This document shows, piece after piece, positions 35,176 to 47,800 of a DNA stretch of 64,000 nt. The position numbers and the translations under genes were made by a program. Origin of the DNA: Benincasa hispida (lineage: Eukaryota; Streptophyta; Magnoliopsida; Cucurbitales; Cucurbitaceae); NCBI RefSeq assembly GCF_009727055.1, contig NC_052349.1, positions 46,955,174-47,019,173 on the forward strand. Direction: 5' to 3'. The notes below the pieces were generated by a model that was not told where the DNA came from, made no database searches, and saw only the letters and a program-made list of their open reading frames with translations. The number at the start of each line of letters is the position of its first letter. Position 1 is the first letter of the stretch.

Positions 35176-37942
35176 ATGATGGGAAGGCGATCCGTATGGG
35201 TTGCACTTCTCGTCTTTTATCTTCTTCTTTCTTTGCGACCCCACACAGTTTCTTCCGTTCTTCCTCTTCAAGCATTGAATCAGGTGCTTATTTTTCGCTT
35301 ATGAATTCAACTCCCTCTGTTAGATTCAAATTTTGCGAGATGGGTCTCCATTAATCCATCTTCAAGAAGCGTATTTTCATTGTTTGATTTCGTAAAAGAG
35401 CGATCGATTATTCTTTAAATACTCTAGAGTTTGATTTGGCTTCCTCACCACTTTGTCTATTTAACTAGATAATTTATTGTAGAGTGTTCCCAATGTTTTT
35501 TCATGAGGTCTCATGAAAATTTGTTGATGGGGTTCTGTAAATTCATCTGGGAATCGAACTATTTGAAGTTTTCTTAACCAATCGTTATATTTTCGATCTC
35601 TTTTTATGTTCTGTTCCACTGGAATTGTCTGTTAAAACTAAAAAAAAAGTGAGGCGAAATCAACTAATCACTTCTCTGCATAGTTCTGAGTTCATGTTTG
35701 TTTCATTTTCTTACTTTTTATGGTTGATTGCAATTTATTACTGGAGGAGCATCATTCTATGCATGACCTTCTTCTTTGTTGTCATTTTCCCTAGGGTTTC
35801 AAAGATTCTGCCAGTGAAAGGTAATTTTTTTGTTTCTTTACATAGGCAGCAACTGATTATCTCCACCCCCTCCCTCTTTCTAGTTTTTAGTACTGGTCTT
35901 AATGTGTTTAGACAGACCTAAAGTTCAGAACCTTACAGTCAACACAATAGCTTATTCCAAGTAGATGCTATCTCTTGTGTATTTTCCTTTCTGTTATGAT
36001 GATAATAAATTTAAATTTTTGGGCTTTGGAGTTGATGTTCAGTACTCCGAAGCAGGATTGGAACAATGCTCATGAGGTTCATTGCTCGAGAGAAAGGAGT
36101 AGGGCGGCGTGGAAAATAATTGAGGAGGTATCCATTCAACACTCTGATGGAGTTTCTTTATAATTAATTAATTGTTGATTGCTTGACATGCTTGACATGC
36201 TTGACATGCTTGGTATGTATGATGTGATACTTTATTGAACTAAATTGGAATGTTTCTATCTCGATGCAGTATCTAATGCCCTTTGTGGAAAAAAAGAAAT
36301 ACAAGATTTCTTCTAAGTGTAGGCTTCACCCTGATAATGACATGTTCAGAGATCAAGAACAGCACAAGAGTCATCTAGATTTTAATGACTGGAAGTGTGG
36401 ATATTGTAGAAAAAGATTCTACGAAGAAAAGTATCTCGACCAGCACTTTGACAATAGACACTATAATTTGCTAAATGTGGTAAGTTGCCGTTCATGATTC
36501 AATTTCCAACAGTAGTGACAATAGTTAGTTTGTTATATAAGATCATTATAGAACGTTCCTATTAAATTGTGGGCTTCCATTAGTTCAGTTATCTAGTCAA
36601 TTATCTTGGAGAAGTGGATATAACACGAGACTCAAGCTACAATATGATTAGGCTTCTTGCGAACATAAACATATCTTAGTGGTTAAGTCATTTGCTCCTT
36701 CCCCTGAGGAAGGTTTAAATCCCCACCTCCACATTAGTTTAGGCTTCTTTTTAGATATCAGATGGCTTGCATGATCCTTTCTTCCTTGTACTTCAGGAGC
36801 ATCTCTCTTAGACACTGGAAAAAGCATTGTTTGCCTCAGTTTTAGCTGATATAGCACTTTGATTATCTCGGTCATGTTTAATCCAGAGTCGAAGCAGGTG
36901 CTTGGCAGATCTTTGTGGTGCATTGCACTGTGACCATGTGATAGATACAGTATCCCAGAAAAGTAAATGCAATCCTGCTGCTGCTGCAAGAAATAAACAT
37001 ATGTGTGAGGTGACATCAGAAGATTTCCTGCAGATTTCTTCTTTATTTCCTCATAATTCACCACATGATTGTTAATTCATTGCAGGGCCTTGCTGACAGC
37101 TGTTTTCCTGTCGATGAGGGAGCTTCGGCTAGCCATCTTCACGGTAGCTTCAGGAATTTTCACTCCCCCCATTTGACAACTTTCACTACTTTTATCATTT
37201 ATCTAATGAAACACTTATGGTGTTATTCAAATGGTAGAATTCTTCTTGCGCCAATTCTGTGATGCACACACATGTAGCGGAAAGCCAAAACCATTCTCCA
37301 GAGGTCGACAGGTAAGTCGTTTCATTGTAAATTTGCATACACATGTAAAGCTCCTTTTGATCTGTTTCTTATGGTACATGATGCAAGTATGTTGAGCAAT
37401 ATTCAAAATATGGGGTTGTTAACTCTGATTTTGACTGACCATTGATACATTTATATCATAATATCATCATGCCTTTATGTTGGCAATGAACGATATCACA
37501 TAGAACGTATAGTAACTGTAATGCATTTTAAGTTCATCTAGTCGTTTTGTATTCTAACAGTCAGCAGGAAAACAGTTCAAACCATAATGCACGTTCTGGA
37601 TGAACGTGTAATGCATATTTGTATTTCCTTTTTTCCCTCGTGTACTACTATAAACCTCTGATGAAATTTCATTTTGTCAAATGCATTCTTCACTGTGGTT
37701 GCAGGTTAGGAAGAATGTGTTCTACATTGTTATTTCGGTTTTGACTGTCCTTTTTGTGCTGTTTTTCTATGTCTTCATTTACTTGTATAAGAGGTATCTT
37801 TCCTTCAACTACCTTCATTCGTATGATCATAAAATCTTCAACTTCGATTTGACGGTCGCAATCATCTCCCAGGGGAATGAGAACTCGACCACAGGTGCTG
37901 AAGCGTCTCTCGCAAAGTGGAAGAAAGAAAAAACCTTCATAG
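35176..37942 (+). CDS. Membrane-anchored C2H2 zinc-finger protein (nine exons)
   Basis: Exons are 35176-35283, 35795-35820, 36043-36127, 36270-36479, 36887-37009, 37086-37143, 37238-37311, 37705-37793 and 37873-37942. All introns are GT-AG and the phases fit, giving 280 residues. Residues 1-27 form a signal peptide (VALLVFYLLLSL core). Then come HEVHCSRERSRAAWKIIEE and a C2H2 finger, CGYC with H-x4-H (C116, C119, H132, H137). A cysteine-rich part follows (CLADLCGALHCDHV, CNPAAAARNKHMC, FCDAHTC), then one membrane helix (about 234-256) and a basic tail ending GRKKKPS. It resembles a conserved single-copy plant family of unknown function. The finger would face the ER lumen or outside, so binding DNA is unlikely. 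Exon 2 (26 bp) is the least certain. No break is visible. A second ATG follows the first directly. Confidence 0.88.
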
Positions 37943-38812
37943 ATAGAACCTTTTGCCCTTTCAGTAATAACAATATGTTGATTTATTTTCAACTCATTTT
38001 TTAGAGGGAGTGAAAGGGCAAATCTTGTTCTTTTAATCAGTTTTCCTTCATCTGTACCTATAGAAGTCTTAATACAGATTCAACTCCTAGAGAGGAATGA
38101 GATTTTTTGTATCATAACATTTGTTCGAGAAATATAACCATTTCATGAAGGTTAACTTGTTACTGATGGTCCATCCATTATTTTGCATATCATCATTATT
38201 TCGTCTCTAAATAAATAATATTGACAAGCAAGATATTTTAGTGATTTAAAATAACCAAAACTGATACAATGATCTTATAATTGATCGTTGCTTTAACTTA
38301 ATATCGTGTGTACATACCACTTAATCCACCTCAGCGTAACAAAGTAATTAGCCTTCGACTAATAAATAATCATGTAACATCATCAGTAATGAAAAATGCT
38401 AGTGATAGAGACAAGAAGATATCTCATGGGCATAATTAAACCATCTAAATATAAGTCCTAATTTGTAGTTTAACTTGATTCATAAGATAATCTTGCGAGG
38501 AGTTACAGCAACATGTCTATTTCCACGCTCAGGTTCAGCCTAAGAGGTCATTTGATGCATATAGCTTATAGGTAAGATTTGAAGCAGAAGACTTGGAAAA
38601 TTCTTTCTGTTGCCTAGTACAACAATTGAATCTTTTTCATCAGCCAGTGCTGATGAGACGACTTGGTCTTCTTTTATCTTCCAGGTCCCTGCTAAATAGC
38701 AACAAATCCCATCTAATCATTACAAGATTCGCTAAGGAGCTTGTCGGTTGACTCAAACACTCATGATTATCTAATATACGATGCTCATGGCCGGAGACAG
38801 TTGATTTCTTCA
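37943..38812. other. Convergent intergenic region
   Basis: The 3' ends of gene 1 (plus) and gene 2 (minus) face each other across 870 bp. An aataaa-type signal lies near 38208-38213 for gene 1. Nothing else was recognised. Confidence 0.6.
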
Positions 38813-41800
38813 TCATTTTCTCTTTGGTGGATCTCGGCTCAGCCCATGCTTCTTTAGTGTTTTAACATAATTTCTCAAGAGTGTAAATTTGTTGCTCCCG
38901 AGGTGATAGAAATAATCCCACGAATAAATCCCAGTTCTATGCAAATCATCAAAAAGGATCCTAGCAAATTGCAGCAAATATGTTTAGATTCTTGAAAAGG
39001 CATACTATCCATACTTATACTTTGTGTTTGATCTAAGATTTCAATTCTTCCACAAGTCAATACCAAAAGATTGGTAGAATTCAGAAACAAATATGTTAGA
39101 GTGATTTCAAAGTACCTTACCCCATAGTTCCCAACTGGTTCGGCAGACATGATACAGACATGACGTCGTCCAGAAATTACCTGGTTTGAAACATGCATTT
39201 AGTAGTTGAATCTGATAAAAGAAAAGCAGTCAAAACTCTAGATGATATTGATAAATCAGTAGAAACATTGGGTTGTGAGAATGTGGCTAAACATTGAATC
39301 GTACAGATGATATCTCTATAAACCAATTGAGTCTGAATATCTTACACAGTGAAATTGTTTACAGTTAGTCCTAAACTGATGTAAAGTATGAGTGTTTGAA
39401 CCAATTTACATATAAATCAACTTTATGAGATTAGTTTGACATTACAATATTTAATGCTATAAAAGTTGTATGACATATTGGTCGTAATATGGTATGACTT
39501 TAGAATGGTGAAAAGTTGATGTCTCATGGGTTGGCTTAGTATTCGTGACCAATGGAAAATGTAAAGGGCTCAAAGAGAATTAGTCGAAAACATAGTACAG
39601 TAGCCATGTATCTAGTTTTCTTAGAAACTAAATATAGTAGAATTAGACCATTGTCCAATAAATTTAGTCAAAGTGCAAGCCACAAATATTAAAAGGGAGT
39701 GTTTCATTTTAAAAGCCCTGCTCTTATAAATCATCCCACTACCCAATTTGGCTTATTTGATCATTTGATCAGCCAATGAGGAATTGGTCAAATTTTTAGA
39801 TAGAGTGATAAATGAAACTATTGAAATAAAGGGTAGAAAAAAGAAGACAAGTTTACGTGAAAAATCCTAGATAAGGGAGAAAAAACCACGATAGAAGATT
39901 TTCTTATTTTTTACACATTGACTTACCACAGATACAATATATAAATAGACTTAAGGCAAACCCTAATACAGTAGAGAGATATAAAAAGACTAAAACGCCC
40001 TTAGGACAAATACAACATTTTCAACACTCCCCCTCAAGTTGGGGCGTATATGTCAATAAGACCCAACTTGCTAACACACGTATTGAAGTTTTGCCTTAGT
40101 AACCCTTTAGTGAGAATATCAACAACTTGTTGACTAAAAGGAATGTAGGGAATGCAAATATTGCTGCTATCCAACCTTTCTTTAATGAAGTGTCTATTGA
40201 TCTCCACATATTTAGTTCTATCATGTTGCACAGGGTTGTTGGTTATACTTATAGTTGCCTTGTTATCACAATAGAGTTTCATCGGTGCGTCACTGTCTTG
40301 CTGAAGATCAGACAAGACCTTCAACCACATTTCTTCACATATTTCCAGACTCATAGCCTTGTATTCTGCTTCAACACTGCTTCTAGCAACCACTCCCTGT
40401 TTCTTACTCTGCCAAGTCACGAGATTACCCCACACAAAAGTACAATATCCTGAAGTTGATTTTCTGTCAGTAACAGACCCTGCCCAATCAGAATTAGTGT
40501 AAGCTTCAATGCATCTCCTGTCATGTTTCCTGAACATTAGACCCTTTCCTGGAGTAGATTTCAAATACCTTAGGATTCGAGCAACAACTTCCATATGTTT
40601 TTCGTAAGGTGCCTGCATAAACTGACTAACCATACTAACAACATAGGATATATCCAGTCCAGTATGAGACAAATAAATCAACTTTCCTAGCAAACGTTGA
40701 TACCTTTCTTTATTGACAGGAATTCCATCGGCTGAGTCTCCTAGCTTAGCGTTGACTTCAACAGGGGTATCGGTAGGTAACCAATCATATCTGTTTCTCT
40801 CAACAAATCAAGGGTATACTTCTGTTGAGCCACAGATATTCCTTCTCTCGATCTTGTCACCTCCATTCCAAGAAAATATCTTAAACTCCTGAGATCTTTA
40901 ATCTCAAATTCACTTGCCATTCTCTGTTTTAGTTTGCCACCTTCCCTGATGTAGACTTCTTTGTGAATAGGGTATGATCTGAGTGTCCTTGAATGAAACT
41001 TTGGGACTTAACAAAGGTGGTGAATTTGTCAAACCAAGCTCGCGGAGACTGTTTCAAACCATATAGGGATTTCCTAAGTTTGCAAAGTTGAGAACCAAAT
41101 TGAGCTTCAAACCCAGGAGAAGGATTCAAACCTCTTCCTCTGATTCACCATTCAAGAATGCATTCTTCACATCAAGTTGGTGGAGAGGCCAATTTTTGTT
41201 AACAACCACGAGAGAAGAACCCGATCGTGTTCAGTTTTGCCACTAGAGAGAGTTTCTGAGTAATCAATCCCATACATCTGAGTAAATCCTTTAGCAACCA
41301 ATCTCGCTTTGTATATATCAAGTGTTCCATCAGACTTATACTTAACAATGAATACCCATTTGCACCCAACAATTTTATGTCCTTTAGGGAGAGCCACAAG
41401 ATCCCACATCTTATTCGTCTCAAGAGCTTTCATCTCATCCATAACTGCTGCCTTCCATTCCGAAATTTCCATGGCCATATGCACATTAGTTGGTATTGTT
41501 ACAGTATCCAGGTTAGTAATGAAGGCTCTAAACCCAGAAGACAAGTTACTGTAAGACAAGAAACTATGCATGGAATACTTGGTACATGACTTGGTCCCTT
41601 TCTGCAACGCAATGGGCATATCAAGAGTGACATCATACTCTCTTGCTTTACCTAACTCATTAATATTAGGCCAGTGGTCACACCCGTTTATACGTAGCAA
41701 GTCCTCATCCTCCTGAATCTCTCCCGATGACCCATTACTATCAGTAGTCGTGGCATTACCTGGAACAACCTCAATAGTTTCACCGCTTTCAATTACATCA

Positions 41801-44800
41801 CCCTCAACACACTTACCAGTATTATCAAGAACAGAGGTATCTTGAACTTGAGTCGGTGCTGGTTCTGATTCATGGATAGTATCTGGCGAAGCAACAGGAG
41901 GCGTTATTTCCTTTCTAAGATTCTTCCTGTAGTATATTATCTAGGGCACTTCTTTAGTAGGAAAAACAGTATTATTTGTATCGAGGATAGGTTCAGGAAG
42001 AAAACTCATACGAAGAGAATATGTGGACAAGTTAGTCTCTTCACTAATACTCTTCCCCTGAAGAAGACTAACGGGAAAGAAGGGCTTATCCTCAAGGAAC
42101 GTTACATCCATAGAGACAAAATACTTCCTTGAGGCTGGGTGTAAATATTTATAGCCCCGCTGGTGAAGAGGATACCCGACAAAGACACATTTTTGAGCTC
42201 GAGGAGCAAACTTAGTTTGGTGAGGGCCGTGACTGTGGACAAAAGTGGTACAACCAAACACCTATAGAGGGACTTCAGAAATGAGATGTGTGGATAGGTA
42301 AGACTTCTTGAAACATTCAAAAGGTGTCTGAAATTTGAGAACTCGGGAGGGCGTTCGATTAATGAGGTGGGGTTGCAGTTAGAACAACATCTCCCCATAA
42401 ATACGAGGGGAGAGATGCAGGGAGCACGAGGGACCGGGCAACTTCAATGAGGTGATGATTTTTCCGTTTAGCCACCCCATTCTGTAAAGGAGTATACGCA
42501 CACGAGATTTGATGGACAATACCTTTCGAAGTCAGGAACTCGCATATGGTATTATTAATAAATTCATGGTCATTGTCACTCCGAAGAATAGCAATCTTGG
42601 TATTAAACTGCGTTTCTACAGTAGCATAAAATTGTTGAAAAACATACTACATTTTAGACTTATTAGTGATAAGGAACACTCATGTAAGACATGTGTGATC
42701 ATCAATGAAAGTTACAAAACCACCGCTTTTCGGACAAGGTAGTGATGTTGGAAGGACCCCAGTCATCACTATGAACCAGATGAAATAAGTGGGAAGGTTT
42801 GTAGGGCTGAGAAGGGAAGGAAACCCGGGGCTGTTTTGCACGTATACACATCACAAGTTAAAGAGGAAACATCCACACTATGAAATAAATAGGGAAATAA
42901 ATGTTTCATATATTGAAAGTTTGGATGATCTAAATAGAAATGTCATAACAAATAATCATTTTCAGAAGTTGAAAAAGAGGACAACGAACTAGTCATAGAA
43001 AAACTCCTAGAGGCAACATCATCAGAAAGGAAATAGAGGCCCCTGTTATGTCGGACAGTGCCAATCGTCGTCTCCGAGCTCAAGTCCTAAAACAAAGTAG
43101 CATTTGGTGAGAAAACAACCTGACAGTTTAAATCCCTGGTAATTTTATTGATAGATAGCAAGTTATAGGATATTTTTGAAACATGTAACACATTCCGTAA
43201 GATCAAACCCTGGAAAGGAGAGAAATGACCTTTCCTGCAACAGGAGCAAAGGATCCATCTGCAATCTGAATCCTCTCATTACCAGCACTTGGAAAATATG
43301 AGAGGAATCGATTAGATGAGCCAGTCAAATGATCTGCTGCTCTTGAATCCAATATCCAACGGGTCTTTTCCTTCAATAAGAAGACTAAAGGATTGAGGTG
43401 TACTTGACTGGACAATCATACCCGACCCCAACAGTACTTGGTCATTCTGGTGAGGCACTTGAGGCTGTGATGCTCCAACAGTAGATTTTCTCACAAGTGC
43501 TCGGCCAGATTTTAACTTATCGTTCGGAGGGCATCGTCTGCCATTTAGGGGTCGACCATGTAGCTTCCAGCATTGATCCTTAATGTGCCACGGTTTTTTG
43601 CAGTGCTCACATATTGGAGGAGACCTGCCATTCTATGTATTACTAACGGACCCAGACGATTTTGCACCAAAAGCTGCAGAGTCAAGAGAGTTAGCACTAG
43701 GGTTCATGGTGCTTGATCGATCTTCCTCCAACCGGACTTCCAAACACACTTCCATAAGAGAAGGAATCGGTCTCTGTCCCAGTATCCGACTACGAACTAT
43801 ATCAAACTTGGAGTTCAGACCGGCAAGAAAGTCATAAACACGATCAACCTCCTTAAGTTTTGAATGTTGTACCCCACCACATGGACGGTCCCAGACGATC
43901 TCTCAACACAGGTCCATCTCTTGCCATATTAGGGACAACTTGTTGAAATATGAAGTAACATCCATAGTCCCTTACTTGCACTTATGAACCTGTTTACGCA
44001 AGGTGTATAACCGTGACGCATTTTGCAATTTAGAGTACAACTTCTGGATGACATCCCAAATATCCCGAGCAGTCGCTGCATATAGTAGGGGTTTACCTAT
44101 TTCTGGTTCCATACTGGATTAACACTAAGCGAAGTAAGAAGTCTTCTCCTTTCCAAACACACTCTTGAGGATCGCCGGGTCAAGGTCTCGATATCTCACC
44201 CATTATATATCCAAATTTGTGACGCCTTTCAAGAGCCATCTTCATAGACTGAGATCAAGAGAAATAATTCTGGCCATTCAACTTTTCCCCTATAATAAAA
44301 CCTGTAGAATTTCCCATAGATCTAGACAGTATATTAGTTGTAGGTAAAGCAGGGAAAGAAGTTATCGGATTCTTTGAATACATCAGTAGGCCAGAACACA
44401 AAACTGAATTTACTGGGTCGGACTGAGGATGTACGGTCGTTCCAAGGGCTGCCCCAAGAGTCGCAATCTGTTGTTGAAGACTAATTAACTATTGTTGAAC
44501 CGCCATTGGAGACAATCTAGTCGAATCCAAAGTCCCTTGACTAGCCGGTGCATATTGAGGAAGATGAGTGGCTATTGTATTCGGTTGCTGTCCACCCGGA
44601 AAATACGAGGATTCACCCATATACGACGTGTCAGATGGTTCCTGATTCGAGTGAAAAGACGTAGGCTGGGACGGAGAGGCTGGCGCAGAAGTACCTCGGC
44701 TGGACTGATGCGACTGAGATGCCGCAAAAGGAAGAAGCGCCAGTGCAAGCTGGGTCGATGATCGGGCTGGCGCAGGCTGCGGCTGGAGGAACGCCGACGC

Positions 44801-47800
44801 GATCTGGGTAGGCGGCGCCGATTGGGCTGGTGCGAGGTGCGGCTGGGTCGGTTGAAGGGACGTTGGCGCGATCTGGGTAGGCGCAATCGGCTGGGACAGC
44901 ACGCTTGGATACAATGCGACCTACACGCTTGGATACGATGCGATTTGATCAGATGACACACTACTGCTTGGATCTTCCTACGACGGCTGCTGGAATATCG
45001 ACTGAAGGTACCTGTCGACAGTAGCTTAAACGGCGGTGTCTACGGTGTCGGCTGTGCCTTCGTCAATGACGGCTAAGGTTTCGTCACCCTGCTCTGATAT
45101 CATATTGAAATAAAGAAGGGTAGAAGAAAGAAGGCAAGTTTACATGGAAAATCCTAGATCAAGGAGAAAAAACCACGATAGTAGATTTTCTTATTTTTCA
45201 CACACTGAACATACAACATATAAATAGACTAAGGCAAACCATAATACAATAGAGAATTATAAAAAGACTAAAACATCCTTAGGGCAAATACAACATTTTC
45301 AACCGAAACTAAATGTTGTTTCTATAGTACCTTTTCACCCCCCATTGACCGGACTTTAGCATCAGCAGCTGGACTATATACTCTCAAGAATTCGGCTGAC
45401 AAGTTGAACACACTTCCATCTGCAAATTTAACCTCTACCTGAAAGTGAAACAAGTGAACTGCATCATAGTAAACAGTGTATGTGAAAAAGAAAAAACCAT
45501 ATTCACAAACTGAATACTAATAGCACATGACAACATTCAGCAAAATCAACTTCAAGTTATGCTTCTAACCAAATTGTGATGAAAGAACGTGGCAGAGCTT
45601 ATCTACCCAAGTTTAAATAAGTGAAAAGTACCAAAGCTATGAAAATATAATGTATATTAATTTCCAACAAACTTTATGAGAGACAATCTTTTCAAAATTC
45701 CAAAGTATACAAGAGAACATATATGGTTCCGTCCTTGCAAGTTTCCACCTCCCATCGTCTTCTACTTCCCCCTTTGATAGTACAAATCAACCCATTTTTT
45801 GAAGCAGACCCTTTCATTGATTATATTGTTGGAATCCATGGCAAAATACCACAAATCTTGTCGGAGTTTGAACACATGGGCACGCCCAAAAGGGTGGCCT
45901 TACCTTTACCACTCGCCCAAACCCAAATAGCTATTCCTCCACGCAGCCACACACACCAGCTCCATCAAAACTGCACCATATAGCTATGCAACCATGAAAG
46001 GCAATTGAACCACCACCTAACACTCTTACCGAGCTATGTGTCCTTCCCCCCATTCCTAGCAAACATCCCCCTCTATGCCACATGCATTAATCTGTTTCCA
46101 CATCTCTACAGGCTCTGCAAATCCCACTTTGCCCCCATGAACCCAATCTAATTCTTGGGACACTCACACATTTCTAAAGGGGGTCACATTGCCCTTATTC
46201 AAGCAACTTTGGCCAACCTACCTATTTATTATTTATCTCTTCTTCCCACACCCACAAAGATTTTGGCATCCATTGGGGGGATATTTCGAAATGTCTTGTG
46301 TGGAAGGGAAATAAATAGAAGGGAGATATACACAATCTTGAATGGGAAAAACCAAGCTCTAAAGGAAGGAGGAGTACAAATCTAGAACAGAAAAATATTT
46401 CCTTGTTGGCTAAGTGGATTTCATAAGGAAAAATGTGCCCTTTGGAGGAAGTAGATTGCCTTGAAATATGGCACCTGCCATTTTGACCAGTGGGGGAACA
46501 ACCACATTAAGCACCTCAAAGGGACCATGGAAATACATTGAGAAGGTCAAAGAAACAGTCTACGACCACATCATCTGCAAGGTGATGAAAGGAGATGGCA
46601 CCCGGATTTAGTCTGATATTTGGTTAGAAAATAGGGCCCTAAAAGACAATTTTGCCTCTAATTTGCTATCAAACAGAAGAAAGAAGCATTATTGGCTAAT
46701 TTATGGAATAATCTATTGTTTCAGAAAAAAAGTCCATTAGCTTCTTGAAATTTTTGGTCTTGAAATTTACAAAAGGATGGGGTTTTGTCATCAAAATCCC
46801 TCTCCAAGTTATTATCCTCAGCTGGTGATCATGGTAAAAAAGACCTGTATTTTTCCATTTGGAAAGGAAAGTTTCTTAAAAAGGCGAATTTTTTCCTATG
46901 GGAACTCAACTACTCATGCCTTAATACTCATGACAAGCTGGAATGAAGGTCTCCATGGATTAATATCTCTCGTAGTTGCTACATTCTTTGCAAAAACGAT
47001 GAGGAAATACAGTGACCTTTTCATATGGTGTAAACAGGCTAGATTTTTTTGGGAACACATCCTAGGGGCTTTTGGTTGGCAGACGGCCTTCTTCCTTAAT
47101 GAAAATTGGGATCTTCTCTGTCATGTTCGTTGGGCATCCATTCAAGAAAGAAAACACGATCTTTTGTCTTAGCTTTATTCAGACTTGTGGTCTATATGGC
47201 TGGAAAGAAACTCTTGCATCGTCACTGCCAAAGAACAAGAACCTCAATCTCCTCTCGTCAATTACTTATGTATCATTAACTTGTGTAAATTGTGTAGGCC
47301 CCTTTTGTAATTATAACTTATCAACCCTTATTGCCCATCAGAATAATTTTCCTGTAATCCAGTGGATTGGATTTCATCATTTTGCAATTTCAATTTATCA
47401 ATGAAGTGATGCTGTTTCCTAATTAAAAAAATTATAATAAGAAGAAGAAGTCTACAAGTAATTATAATGAAGAAAAATTGCACACCAACAGAACTTGTAA
47501 CATTGGGGCCACCCAATTCGTGGCTCTGATTTCTTCATGAAATGGGGATATCCTAAATTCAAAACCCATTTGCAAAAGGAACAAATCGGGAAATCAATTC
47601 TCTAGTACATAAACTTATTAGAATAATGATCTGCCAAAAAGAAGGCCAGTTATCAATTCCATTTCCTTAACATGATGGAGCTTTCCAGTTTCCAGAAAAG
47701 TAAGCAGGAGGAATTGATATTAGCACCCAAAATTGCGATGGAGGATTGCAGAAAGACGAAATAAAATGGGTAGTTGTAATCCAAATCACAAACGAAAACC

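Noticed and set aside
36648..37064. Minus-strand 138-residue ORF
   Set aside because: It covers exon 5 of gene 1 on the opposite strand; the plus strand encodes conserved cysteine motifs with correct splice sites.
37681..38004. Plus-strand 107-residue ORF as a separate small membrane protein
   Set aside because: It is exon 8 of gene 1 read through its 79-bp intron; the spliced reading gives the expected basic C-terminus.
45723..45983. 86-residue plus-strand ORF in gene 2 intron 1
   Set aside because: No recognisable family, no splice or start context; possibly degraded LINE sequence, but not supportable.
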